DNA from: Terribacillus saccharophilus
GTDB lineage: Bacteria > Bacillota > Bacilli > Bacillales > Amphibacillaceae
Reading direction: 5' to 3'
Assembly: GCF_002272075.1 (NCBI RefSeq)
Contig: NZ_NPBJ01000016.1
Coordinates: 178,106-242,105, forward strand
Length of the DNA stretch: 64,000 bases
Below, in pieces: positions 20,965 to 29,478 of this stretch (position 1 is the stretch's first letter; each line of letters starts with the position of its first letter). The position numbers were made by a program, and so were the translations under genes. A model generated the notes under the pieces. The model had not been told where the DNA came from, did not search any database, and worked only from the letters and a program-made list of their open reading frames with translations.

Positions 20965-21072
20965 AAAAAACAGAAGCTGAATTCGCGCCATGTTTAAGGC
21001 GGAATCCAGCAAAAGTAACGTTGTCGGCTCAAGCCTTCACAAACGTCAGCAGCACTAAACTGCGTCCTTCTG
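20965..21072 (-). ncRNA. Structured guaA leader RNA with candidate terminator, unclassified
   Basis: On the minus strand the leader can fold into three consecutive hairpins: a short GCAG/CTGC stem at 21049-21063; a hairpin at 21015-21047 with an inner GGCT/AGCC stem; and a 13-bp stem with one bulge at 20976-21010. The last is followed by CTTCTG and six T. CTTCTG can pair with CAGAAG at 21067-21072, enclosing all three. This has the look of an attenuator or riboswitch upstream of a GMP-synthesis gene. It lacks the purine-riboswitch junction sequences and matches no class I recognise. Confidence 0.5.
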
Positions 21073-21091
21073 AAGGTGCTTATTGCCTCTT

Positions 21092-21120
21092 ATTCTATCA
21101 ATGTGCCCAAAATGGGTCAA
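21092..21120 (-). promoter_or_regulatory. Candidate sigma-A promoter of guaA
   Basis: On the minus strand TTGACC (21115-21120) and TAGAAT (21092-21097) have a 17-base spacer. The -35 overlaps the stop codon of yebA. Initiation near 21085 gives a 200-base leader before guaA. Confidence 0.65.
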
Positions 21121-23309
21121 GATGCCGCTTGTTTAATTAAATTTTCCCACAATTCGACGGCATTTATCCATGCAGGTGCGCTTTTTTCGTTGCGGTACAA
21201 GATTCTTTCGTATTCGCTCGTCAGTTCAGACATCTGTTTATTGCCGAATTCCCGGTCAATTGTAATGGCGTATTCCCTGAGCGTCTGACCGGAATGACGT
21301 TTGAAGCCCTTATGTGCTAGCAGGCGCAGCAAATAATGATAGGCTTTTTCATATGTCTCCTCAGATTGTTCATTTCGGTATTTTCGAATGTAATAAGCTG
21401 TCAGCCATTTGTAGCGGGTGAAATACAGGGCAAGTGCTGCTATAAGAAATACTGCCGACGGAATGACCCAATACAGTGGATGAATGGAAGCCCTATCCGT
21501 TTGACTATCTGCCGCCTGTTCTTCTTCCTGCTGCTGCTCTTCTGGCTGCTCTGGAGCCGGGCTTTGTTCTTCTTCTTCTGGCGTTTCTGTTTCTGCTTCC
21601 GGAGTCTCTGGCGTCTCATCTTCTTCGCTAGTAAACTCTGCTGGGTTTGTAAATCCTTGAGTTGGTTCAAATGGAACCCAACCAGTTTCCGGGAAATACA
21701 CTTCTACCCATGAATGAGCATTTCCGTTCGTAATTAGATAAGAGGACATACCATCAGGGGTAGATACACTTGGGTTCGACCCAGGCTGTCCTGCCGTGAA
21801 CCCTTTCACCCAGCGCGCAGGAATATCCGCTGCTCGTAACAGTACAACCATTGCAGACGAGAAGTTATCACAATAGCCGATTTTGCTTTCAAATAGAAAC
21901 TGATCGACATAATCCTGATCATCTTCTGGTACAGGTATATCCTGTGTCTGGTATTGAAAGCCATTCTGATTGAAATATTGTTCCACTGCCTTTGCCTTAT
22001 CATACCGTGTATCGGCAGAAGAAGTGATCTCCTCGGCTAATTCACGGACACGCTCCGGCAAATATTCAGGCAGCTGCGTATAACGATAATGGGTATTGTC
22101 ATCATCCAGCTCAGAATCATTGCGCAGATCATCGATATTATACTGTGGTTCTTCAAAGGCAATCGTATAATTCTCATCCGGATATTGTGCTCGATTGAAT
22201 GTTTCTACGACACCGAAATCAGAATCAACAGCAGCTCCTACCTGCCCGCTGAAAAATGTCTGCACACCATAAGGATATACGAGCCTATCCAGTATTTGAT
22301 TTTGACTTGGATAGACAATCGCTTCCCGCGCTTCAGTGGCTACATTTTCTGTGTAAAGATCAATACCGACCTGGTCTCCGCTTTGGAAGCTTTGCGGTTC
22401 TGCCTCCCTTGAACGTTCCCAGCCTTTGCCTGTATACACATCCTTACTGTCAACACGCCAATAGCCGCTTGCTTCTGTTGCTGCCCAGAATGCGATTGAA
22501 TTGTCCTGAACAAACGGACCTCCAAGACGGGAATCATTTTCTCCGTAGCCTACTTTTTGGATGCCGCCTTCCCCTTCATTTTCATTGTTGTTATCTGACA
22601 TCGTTTGGATAAATGGCACAGGATCAGCCCATTGCGGCGGCAGCTTCGGTGCTGCATAGCCTACTGCAGCGGAAACAGCAAGTATAGAGAGTAGCGGGAT
22701 GCTCCACAGCAGCACCTGCTTCGGAAACTTCCGTTTTTCTCTGCCTTGATATAGTTTTGCAAAAGTAGAAATTCCCATCGCAAAAAAGCTGATCAGAAAG
22801 ACACGGACAATTGCTCCGCTGCCATCGTAAGGGGTAAATGTATCAAGAATCCCAATGTAAAGGAAAGTCATGATAATAAAGAAGAAAATACGATTGACTA
22901 CGATGAACCAGTAATAAAGCAAATAGCTCATCAGCCAGAGCAAAGTCAAAAATAGTAACGTTCTAAAAAATGGTGTCAACGAGACAAATTCACCCGTAAA
23001 CAGCAATTGGAGATTATTTTCAAGCTCCGTTAGGATAAACGTGAACCAGCTTCCGGATATTAAGTTTTCCTGAATAAGAAACACTTGCAGAACTATTACC
23101 ATTAAAACAAACTTCAGCAAAAAGCTGACCCACCAGCGCAGTTTAAGCGCGGACAGTAAGAAGCAGATAGCTGTAAATACTACAAAGATGGGCAAATTGC
23201 CTGTATCACTAATCTGATCAAGCGGACGGAGCCATTCCCAAAACAAGAGGAATCCACACACAAAGATGAGATAACGCAGCCACTGTAATTGACCGATTTT
23301 TCTACGCAT
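21117..23309 (-). CDS. yebA: Transglutaminase-like membrane protein (YebA)
   Basis: The 730-residue protein has about six N-terminal membrane helices and a large extracytoplasmic region with DUF3488-like character. A transglutaminase core follows, with catalytic Cys in IGYCDNFSSAM, His in NAHSWVEVYFPETG and a following Asp/Glu-rich linker. It ends with an acidic Glu/Pro/Gln-rich stretch, one more helix, and a cytoplasmic DUF4129-like tail. The start at 23309 follows GGAGGTG. It overlaps yeaD by eight bases. The MoxR ATPase/DUF58/transglutaminase trio is conserved in many bacteria. Its exact role in B. subtilis is unknown to me. Confidence 0.88.
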   Translation of the reverse strand: MRRKIGQLQWLRYLIFVCGFLLFWEWLRPLDQISDTGNLPIFVVFTAICFLLSALKLRWWVSFLLKFVLMVIVLQVFLIQENLISGSWFTFILTELENNLQLLFTGEFVSLTPFFRTLLFLTLLWLMSYLLYYWFIVVNRIFFFIIMTFLYIGILDTFTPYDGSGAIVRVFLISFFAMGISTFAKLYQGREKRKFPKQVLLWSIPLLSILAVSAAVGYAAPKLPPQWADPVPFIQTMSDNNNENEGEGGIQKVGYGENDSRLGGPFVQDNSIAFWAATEASGYWRVDSKDVYTGKGWERSREAEPQSFQSGDQVGIDLYTENVATEAREAIVYPSQNQILDRLVYPYGVQTFFSGQVGAAVDSDFGVVETFNRAQYPDENYTIAFEEPQYNIDDLRNDSELDDDNTHYRYTQLPEYLPERVRELAEEITSSADTRYDKAKAVEQYFNQNGFQYQTQDIPVPEDDQDYVDQFLFESKIGYCDNFSSAMVVLLRAADIPARWVKGFTAGQPGSNPSVSTPDGMSSYLITNGNAHSWVEVYFPETGWVPFEPTQGFTNPAEFTSEEDETPETPEAETETPEEEEQSPAPEQPEEQQQEEEQAADSQTDRASIHPLYWVIPSAVFLIAALALYFTRYKWLTAYYIRKYRNEQSEETYEKAYHYLLRLLAHKGFKRHSGQTLREYAITIDREFGNKQMSELTSEYERILYRNEKSAPAWINAVELWENLIKQAAS

Positions 23310-24546
23310 TTTGCTGCACCTCCGTTTGGACCGTTTGCTGTATGGGATAGATATCCATCTGATGACCAAGCTGACGAACTTCCCGTATTAGGTTCTTTTC
23401 CTTTGTTCCTACTTCTGCATGACGACAGATGTATAAAACGGTCAGTATATAACCGCTTTGCCTTAATTTGCGGAGCACTGCCAGCTCCCGACTGTCCAAA
23501 TCAGTTGTTACATAATAAACTGTTGAACCTTTAGGTTGTCTGGACAGTTCTGCTGCTAAAGCTTGGAGCCGCGTCTGTTCCTGCTCCTGTTTCACAGTAG
23601 TCAAATACTGTTGCACACGCTGAAGCTGAGCACTGCCCATTGCAGCTGGCAGCCACTTAGCTGAATTGCCGATGCTCATGAAGCCGACTTGCTCATTTCT
23701 GCTTTTCAGCTTCTGGTAGACAGAAAAAGCAATGACGACGCTATATTCAAAAAGTTCTTCTGTCTGCTTTGCTCCTCTTCTATCGAAAACCACGAGTACA
23801 TCCGCACTTTTTTCCTGTTCGAATTCTTTCGTCATCATATCTTGTTTTCTGGCAGACGCTTTCCAGTCGATCCAGCTGAACCGGTCACCTGGGGTGTACT
23901 CCCGAATGCCAGAGACAACGCTAGTCTGCTTTGAACGCGGAGCATAGGCAACAGCAGCACCTTCTGCAAAAACGGTTTGCGGGTTCCCAACTGTAATCTC
24001 CCTTTCAGCTGGATAAACATGCAGCTTCTGTACGACTTCAAAAACCGCTTCTTTTTCGACCAGCTGAAACGGGTCGCCAGTACGCAGACGAATTTGATAG
24101 AAGCTATGTTCCCCTCGAGGAAGCCTGTCCAGCACATATTGGATTTTAAGATTCCTCCGAAACCAAGGAAATAGAATATGCTGCTTCGGCTGACGAGATT
24201 GGGCAAACTGCAGGGTTCCGTCTGGTCGGCTTACTTTTAGCAGAGATCGGTCATGAAGATCTTCCATTTCCAAATATATAAGCGGGAAGGGAAAACGGCG
24301 GGTCAAACTGACTTCGACAGTTACTTCTCCACCGCTCCTGATATATGTTTTGGAAAGCGTACGATCCACCTTCCAGCTAGCAAGCGGGTAGCACAGCACC
24401 AGCAGCACATAAAGCAGAATCGGAAGAAAAGCATAAAACAGAAACCAGCTGACAAAACCTCCTTGGAACATGCTGTAACAGAATAGGATGGCAGCCAGCA
24501 AGACGATGCCTCCGAGCCTAAAGGCGAAGCGGAACTTACCTTTCAT
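23302..24546 (-). CDS. yeaD: DUF58 domain protein (YeaD)
   Basis: The 414-residue protein has two N-terminal membrane helices (residues 10-52) and a C-terminal DUF58 domain with the family motif PGDRFSWIDWKASAR near residue 220. This is followed by a von Willebrand-like region containing DVLVVFDRRG. DUF58 proteins work with MoxR-type AAA+ ATPases, and here the gene overlaps yeaC by 11 bases and yebA by eight. The substrate of the complex is not known. Confidence 0.88.
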   Translation of the reverse strand: MKGKFRFAFRLGGIVLLAAILFCYSMFQGGFVSWFLFYAFLPILLYVLLVLCYPLASWKVDRTLSKTYIRSGGEVTVEVSLTRRFPFPLIYLEMEDLHDRSLLKVSRPDGTLQFAQSRQPKQHILFPWFRRNLKIQYVLDRLPRGEHSFYQIRLRTGDPFQLVEKEAVFEVVQKLHVYPAEREITVGNPQTVFAEGAAVAYAPRSKQTSVVSGIREYTPGDRFSWIDWKASARKQDMMTKEFEQEKSADVLVVFDRRGAKQTEELFEYSVVIAFSVYQKLKSRNEQVGFMSIGNSAKWLPAAMGSAQLQRVQQYLTTVKQEQEQTRLQALAAELSRQPKGSTVYYVTTDLDSRELAVLRKLRQSGYILTVLYICRHAEVGTKEKNLIREVRQLGHQMDIYPIQQTVQTEVQQNA

Positions 24547-25504
24547 GTACAGATTCCCTCTCTACAGGTACATCCACTGCTTCCAGCAGACGCTGGACCA
24601 ATCTTTCAGGTGTCAGGCCATCGTAGCGTGCTTCTGAACGGAGTAAAATCCGGTGGCCAAGTACAAACGGCGCCAAAACTTGTACATCATCTGGTAAACA
24701 ATAGTCGCGATTATGGATATAAGCATAAGCCTTCGCTGCCCGCATCATGGCAATAGATCCGCGCGGGCTAAGTCCTAAATAAACATCTGGATGACTGCGG
24801 GATATCTGCGCTAAATCTACTATATACTGCTGTATCTGAGGAGCGACATACACATTGGCTGCTGCTTCCTGCATTTTTAATAGATCTGCTTTAGTCATAA
24901 CCGGCTCAACACGATTAATTGGATGTTTCATACCAACAGAATCCAGCATCTGCATTTCTTCTTGTGCATTCGGATATCCCATTCGCAGCTTCAGAAGGAA
25001 GCGATCTAACTGTGCTTCAGGCAGCGAATACGTACCTTCATAGTCGACAGGATTCTGTGTTGCCATGACAAAAAAAGGATCCGCTAGCGGCAGTGCATTA
25101 CCCTCTACTGTAATATTCTTCTCCTCCATCGCCTCAAGCAAAGCAGACTGTGTCTTTGGAGATGTACGGTTAATCTCATCGGCAAGCACGATATTCCCTA
25201 AAATAGGTCCAGGACGGAACTCGAATTCTAGCGTTTTTGGGTTGTAGATAGAAACACCTGTAACGTCAGATGGCAATAAATCAGGTGTGAATTGGATACG
25301 TTTGAAATCACAATCAACTGAACGAGCAAGGGAGCGGACCAGCATCGTTTTACCGACACCCGGTACGTCTTCCAGTAAAACATGACCACCAGCAAGGAGT
25401 GCAGTCAGACTAAGTACAATTGGTTCTTCTTTTCCAATGATTACTTTATTAATATTATCTATAATCCGCGAGACTGACGGATGATAGATTGATAGCTTCG
25501 TCAT
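24536..25504 (-). CDS. yeaC: MoxR-family AAA+ ATPase (YeaC)
   Basis: This 322-residue AAA+ ATPase has Walker A in LLEDVPGVGKTM near residue 45, Walker B in IVLADEINR near residue 107, and sensor motif FVMATQNPVDYEGTY near residue 145. MoxR ATPases are thought to be chaperone-like and act with DUF58 partners. The start at 25504 is favoured by AAGGGA upstream over a longer frame starting at 25549. It is the first gene of the yeaC-yeaD-yebA group. Confidence 0.92.
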   Translation of the reverse strand: MTKLSIYHPSVSRIIDNINKVIIGKEEPIVLSLTALLAGGHVLLEDVPGVGKTMLVRSLARSVDCDFKRIQFTPDLLPSDVTGVSIYNPKTLEFEFRPGPILGNIVLADEINRTSPKTQSALLEAMEEKNITVEGNALPLADPFFVMATQNPVDYEGTYSLPEAQLDRFLLKLRMGYPNAQEEMQMLDSVGMKHPINRVEPVMTKADLLKMQEAAANVYVAPQIQQYIVDLAQISRSHPDVYLGLSPRGSIAMMRAAKAYAYIHNRDYCLPDDVQVLAPFVLGHRILLRSEARYDGLTPERLVQRLLEAVDVPVERESVHER

Positions 25505-25618
25505 ACAAGCATTCCCTTCAAATTGGATTCGACAGAATATTTTGGACAAGTGTTCCTTATATGTTACCTGCCATATACGGCTTGCCGCAAGCTATATACT
25601 TGTAAATTTATTGTCATA

Positions 25619-25648
25619 ACAAAAAGAAGGCACACTTTGTGCACCTTC
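25619..25648. terminator. Terminator between khtU and yeaC
   Basis: On the minus strand the stem GAAGGTGCAC/GTGTGCCTTC (two G-U pairs) with a three-base loop is followed by a T run. It ends the khtU transcript just after its stop codon. Confidence 0.8.
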
Positions 25649-25656
25649 CTTTTAAA

Positions 25657-26874
25657 TTAGGATTCACGAACCCTTTTCGGTTTGACTTCCTGCCATTTGA
25701 ATATTTTATTAAGGAAGTTAAAGATATGCTTGGATTCTTTTGTCATCAATGGGCCAAGTATGGCAAGAATCAGCACATACAACGCTGAGAACGGCTGCAG
25801 CACACCCATAAGTCCTCCGGCCAAACCTATATTGGCCATGATAATAGAAAATTCTCCACGAGAGACAATGGTCAGACCGATGTTCGTGGACGCTTTATGT
25901 GATAGACCTGCCCGCCGGCCTGCGATCATACCAGCAACAAAGTTACCGATTATTGTGATGGCTACAGCTCCGAGTGCAAGCCATACAGCGTCTCCCAGTG
26001 TAGTCGGATCGATACTCAGACCAAAGCTGAAGAAGAAGATGGCCCCGAAGAAATCACGGAATGGGACAACCATATGCTCGATCCGTTCACCTTGATCGGT
26101 TTCAGAGAATACAAGTCCGAGTAAGAGGGCTCCGATTGCTTCGGCTACATGGATTGTCTCCGAGAAGCCTGCGATAAAGAATAGTGATGCGAAAATGACG
26201 ATGATAAATATCTCATTTGAGGAGATACGTAGAAGCTTGCTTAAAAGAGGTGCTGCCTTCCGTGCAATGACGAAGAACAACAGCATGTAACCTAGCGCGA
26301 TCAGAATGGACAGGATTGTTCCTCCCAAGGAACTGGAGTCTCCTAATACCAAGCCTGATACAGTGGATAAATAAACTGCGAGGAAAATGTCCTCAAACAT
26401 AATGATACCTAGAATCAATTCAGTTTCCGTATTACCGGTACGACGCAAATCTACAAGAACTTTTGCGACGATCGCACTGGAACTGATTGTTATGACACCT
26501 GCAATAATCAATGTTTCCTTGATTGGAAAACCGAGTATAAACGGATACAGGAAGCCGAGGGCAAAGTTGATACCGATATAGATACTGCCGCCTACAACAA
26601 TATTTTTACCTGATTTAATCAGTTTCCCTATTGAGAATTCCAACCCTAGATAGAACAGGAGGAATAGAACACCAATTCGTCCGAGGAATGCAATGATATC
26701 TTCACTGTGGACAAACTGGAGATTAATTATGCCAAAACTAGGTGCATGTGGTCCGACCAGCATCCCGATGATAATGAGGAACGGGATGATGGAGAAGTTT
26801 AACTTGTTGGCAAGTATGGCTGCGATTGCAATTAAAACAAGCGCAGTCCCTACTTCAAATACTAAATGGTCCAT
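25657..26874 (-). CDS. khtU: K+/H+ antiporter subunit KhtU
   Basis: The 405-residue protein is a CPA2-type monovalent cation/proton antiporter with about twelve helices. Visible family motifs include LGRIGVLFLLFYLGLEFS near residue 66, the paired acidic region IIMFEDIFLAVY near residue 158, and SRGEFSIIMANIG near residue 335. In B. subtilis, KhtU with the KhtT regulator exports K+ (and NH4+) under alkaline or methylglyoxal stress. It is three bases downstream of khtT. Length is normal. Confidence 0.92.
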   Translation of the reverse strand: MDHLVFEVGTALVLIAIAAILANKLNFSIIPFLIIIGMLVGPHAPSFGIINLQFVHSEDIIAFLGRIGVLFLLFYLGLEFSIGKLIKSGKNIVVGGSIYIGINFALGFLYPFILGFPIKETLIIAGVITISSSAIVAKVLVDLRRTGNTETELILGIIMFEDIFLAVYLSTVSGLVLGDSSSLGGTILSILIALGYMLLFFVIARKAAPLLSKLLRISSNEIFIIVIFASLFFIAGFSETIHVAEAIGALLLGLVFSETDQGERIEHMVVPFRDFFGAIFFFSFGLSIDPTTLGDAVWLALGAVAITIIGNFVAGMIAGRRAGLSHKASTNIGLTIVSRGEFSIIMANIGLAGGLMGVLQPFSALYVLILAILGPLMTKESKHIFNFLNKIFKWQEVKPKRVRES

Positions 26875-26877
26875 AGC

Positions 26878-27375
26878 CTATCCCCTTTCTTTCAAGAATA
26901 ATTCACTGTTGGCACGTTTAATATCGGCCCGCTCTCCTGAAATAACAATAGTATCTCCACTCTTGAATGCTGTATCGACACCAGGGTTCAGCTGCTTCGA
27001 ATGATTCTTGCGAACGATTCCAATGATGTTGATGTTGTAATTCTGGCGGATACCGATCTCTCCGATGGTCTTCCCAATGATCGGAGCATTGGGGCCAAGC
27101 TTATACCATTCGATCACAAGGTCATCGAATGCGACTTCAATTGTTTCCACTGCCTTCGGCTTATACGTCATGCCGCCGATGATGGAAGCGAGCTGTCTTG
27201 CCTCAGAGTCGGTGAAAGTAACACCGGAGATGCTTTCATCCAAATCTTCGTCATCGTAATGGTAAACTTCCCGACGGCCATCGTCATGGATGATAACGAC
27301 TACCTTATCGTCATTATCCGTCATAAGCTCGAACTTTTTCCCGATACCCGGCAAATCTGATTCACGGATGTTCAT
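26878..27375 (-). CDS. khtT: K+/H+ antiporter regulatory subunit KhtT
   Basis: The 165-residue cytoplasmic protein has an N-terminal helical/acidic domain and a C-terminal RCK_C (TrkA-C) domain (about residues 80-165). The RCK_C motifs are IGKTIGEIGIRQNYNINIIGI and the end segment SGDTIVISGERADI. In B. subtilis KhtT binds c-di-AMP through this domain and activates KhtU. The gene lies directly upstream of khtU and downstream of a small AbrB-like gene. Confidence 0.92.
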   Translation of the reverse strand: MNIRESDLPGIGKKFELMTDNDDKVVVIIHDDGRREVYHYDDEDLDESISGVTFTDSEARQLASIIGGMTYKPKAVETIEVAFDDLVIEWYKLGPNAPIIGKTIGEIGIRQNYNINIIGIVRKNHSKQLNPGVDTAFKSGDTIVISGERADIKRANSELFLKERG

Positions 27376-27386
27376 ACTGATGCCTC

Positions 27387-27605
27387 CTATTTCAATTGTT
27401 TTGCCTTCCGGACGACTTCCTTGAACTTACTGTCACTTAGTATTTCCTGCAGATCGTGGATCGAATCAAGATCCGCCTTCGCCATGAACACGATACCGCC
27501 TTCTTCAACAAATGCGACATGTTCTCCTTCTTTGACGCTGAGCACATCCCGGATATGTTTCGGAACGGTGATCTGCCCTTTTGAACTAAGCTTTGCTAAC
27601 TCCAT
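27387..27605 (-). CDS. AbrB/MazE/SpoVT-like DNA-binding protein
   Basis: The 72-residue protein has the swapped-hairpin AbrB motif AKLSSKGQITVPKHIRDVL at its N-terminus and a short helical tail. It resembles antitoxin- or regulator-type SpoVT/AbrB proteins. The position corresponds to khtS in the B. subtilis khtSTU operon. It may regulate khtTU or itself. No toxin partner is adjacent, so an antitoxin role is unlikely. The start follows AGAAGGGCG. Confidence 0.82.
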   Translation of the reverse strand: MELAKLSSKGQITVPKHIRDVLSVKEGEHVAFVEEGGIVFMAKADLDSIHDLQEILSDSKFKEVVRKAKQLK

Positions 27606-27812
27606 GATTTCGCCCTTCTTTCAAGTTTTCCTTACATTCTTTACTTTCTTTACAACTAAAGTTTACTATACATTCAGGATAGGTGCAAATAGCGCGCTTA
27701 CATTACTGAATGTTTTCTATCATTGCTGTTCAATAATTTGTCACAATCAATCAAGGTTTATTTTGCCAATTTACACTAGTCAACTTACTGCATATCCTTT
27801 ATACTATAAACA

Positions 27813-27826
27813 AGAACAAACGTTCT
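27813..27826. promoter_or_regulatory. Candidate LexA (DinR) box
   Basis: AGAACAAACGTTCT matches the Bacillus LexA box core GAAC-N4-GTTC, with A and T in place of the outer C and G-side bases of the consensus. It lies eight bases after a TATACT -10-like element (27800-27805) and 37 bases before the ATG of the 91-residue gene. That position would block transcription. No good -35 was found. Confidence 0.45.
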
Positions 27827-27862
27827 AATTTATAGAGCATACCTAGGAGGACGAACAGCCAG

Positions 27863-28138
27863 ATGCAATTTCGATACGCATATACTGCAGGCAAAGAAGC
27901 AGTTATCCGGCATGAGCTAGAGCGGAGCATTTCCGATTACGTAAAGGAAATCATCCCGGATGCACATCGACTCTATTCCAAGAAGACAGCTTCAACTAAT
28001 AAAGGACAAATTCGACAGGATTGGCGCAATATCATAAATAAGGATGGCCAAGAAATAAACCAGATCTATATTCAGATGTACAAAGAACTAGCAGATGGGT
28101 CTTCCTATTACATTGCTGATGTCGAATTGGCAAAATAA
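27863..28138 (+). CDS. Uncharacterised 91-residue protein
   Basis: I do not recognise this protein. It is soluble, mildly basic in the middle, and predicted to be mostly alpha/beta, with the segment QDWRNIINKDGQEINQIYIQ. There is no signal peptide, cysteine or membrane helix. The start is ATG with CTAGGAGGACG upstream. A LexA-like box covers the region just after its apparent -10. A strong terminator follows, shared with the amidase gene from the other side. Function cannot be assigned. Confidence 0.72.
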   Translation: MQFRYAYTAGKEAVIRHELERSISDYVKEIIPDAHRLYSKKTASTNKGQIRQDWRNIINKDGQEINQIYIQMYKELADGSSYYIADVELAK

Positions 28139-28177
28139 AAAACGATGCGGAATTTCCGCATCGTTTCGTGTTTTTTT
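28138..28177. terminator. Bidirectional terminator
   Basis: A 12-bp stem AAACGATGCGGA with its complement and a three-base loop is followed on the plus strand by TTCGTG and seven T. It separates the 91-residue gene from the convergent amidase gene. Confidence 0.85.
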
Positions 28178-29264
28178 ATTGATAATAATTCTCCAGTCCC
28201 TGCACAATTCCAGATGCAGCTTTTTCCTGATAGCTGCTTGTTGCCAGATTAGCAGATTCTGCTGAATTGGTAATATAACCAATTTCCGCTAGGATCGCTG
28301 GTGCATTGGTATTACGCAGGACACTAAAATCAGCTGCCTGTGTACCTCGGTCAATCGATCCAAGCTGAGAAGAAAGATTATCCTGTACTTTCGAAGCGAG
28401 CTGGACACTCGTATCTCCATCCGGATAATAGTAAACTTCCGTACCGCTGACGTATTCCTCTGAAGTAGCATTCAAGTGAATACTCACGAACATAGATGCA
28501 TTCGCAGCATTTGACATGGCTGCTCTTGCTTCCAGCGCTACAAATGTATCATCATCCCGCGTCATGATTACATTCGCGCCTAAATTCTCCAGCTGTGCTT
28601 GTGTTTTTAATGCAATGGACAGGACGACGGACTTCTCATAAAAGTAATCCCCGATTGCGCCGCTGTCTTTTCCGCCATGACCTGCATCAATTACAATAGT
28701 TTTTCCTTTTAACGGTGACAGGCTGTAAGATGCTTCATTTTCACTTGTCGTAATGAAGTCCATGCTCACATAACCCGTTGTTCCATTATGTTCAATTTGT
28801 GCCCAATTATTATCAATCGAAAGAATAGAGACAGCATCACCATTATACAGACTGTCTACTACAGAAGCTGACATATCCGGAGTTGATCGGACATTCAACG
28901 AAGTGGCAACTTGGACATAGCCTTCGGTTGCGTCAGCAGTCTGTGAAGTCTGCTGCACATCTGCTTGTGCAGAACCTGAGTCTTGGGCTCCGCTGACAAA
29001 CACCATACTTATGTATCCTTCTTGCCCATAATAATCTATCTTGCCCCAGTCATGATTGACTTCCTTAATGTCAATTGCTTGGCCGCCTTGCAGTTTACCA
29101 ATTACTTCTGCATCATTAGAAGGCTCTGCTCTTACATTCAGAGACGTCGATACGTCGATAGTTCCGCTATTCGCATAACTCGTTGCCGGCATAAAAGCAA
29201 CAACTGCTATAAGTGCGATAATAAAGACCAACAGCGAGCGGTGCGTCAGATGTTTTCCTAGCAT
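28176..29264 (-). CDS. Secreted N-acetylmuramoyl-L-alanine amidase with two SH3 domains
   Basis: The 362-residue protein has a signal peptide (hydrophobic core residues 9-25, ending ATSYA) and two bacterial SH3 domains (about 33-92 and 115-172, each with LNVRS/LNVRA and a GYVSM/GYISM end). A C-terminal Amidase_3 domain follows (185-362). Zinc ligands are visible in DAGHGGKDSGA and SIHLNAT, with a catalytic Glu in LAEIGYI. It should cut the amide between MurNAc and the stem peptide in the cell wall. A one-SH3 paralogue lies just upstream in the same direction. Confidence 0.93.
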   Translation of the reverse strand: MLGKHLTHRSLLVFIIALIAVVAFMPATSYANSGTIDVSTSLNVRAEPSNDAEVIGKLQGGQAIDIKEVNHDWGKIDYYGQEGYISMVFVSGAQDSGSAQADVQQTSQTADATEGYVQVATSLNVRSTPDMSASVVDSLYNGDAVSILSIDNNWAQIEHNGTTGYVSMDFITTSENEASYSLSPLKGKTIVIDAGHGGKDSGAIGDYFYEKSVVLSIALKTQAQLENLGANVIMTRDDDTFVALEARAAMSNAANASMFVSIHLNATSEEYVSGTEVYYYPDGDTSVQLASKVQDNLSSQLGSIDRGTQAADFSVLRNTNAPAILAEIGYITNSAESANLATSSYQEKAASGIVQGLENYYQ

Positions 29265-29426
29265 ACGATTCCCCTTCCGTTTTTGTAGAATTTTGTAGAT
29301 TCGCCATCCATTATAGATGAATATGTTACCAATTAATAGTCTAATAGTCTTGCCAAATATTTTACAATTCCTCTCCTTACAGGAAATCAGAGCTTTTATG
29401 CGCTACTTGATCAAGTCAATGAAAGT

Positions 29427-29459
29427 AAAAGGCAGCAAATACTAGATTTGCTGCCTTTT
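29427..29459 (-). terminator. Terminator downstream of the single-SH3 amidase
   Basis: A perfect 14-bp stem (AAAAGGCAGCAAAT and complement) with a five-base loop has T-rich ends. It lies between the two amidase genes, so they are probably separate transcripts. Confidence 0.85.
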
Positions 29460-29478
29460 ACCGGAATAAATAAATAGA

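Noticed and set aside
20885..21092. A guanine riboswitch upstream of guaA
   Set aside because: The leader lacks the GTYTCTACC junction and the GACTATG closing sequence seen in the two real aptamers of this window.
27387..27605. Toxin-antitoxin system around the AbrB-like gene
   Set aside because: The neighbouring genes are khtT and an orphan in the opposite direction with no toxin features.
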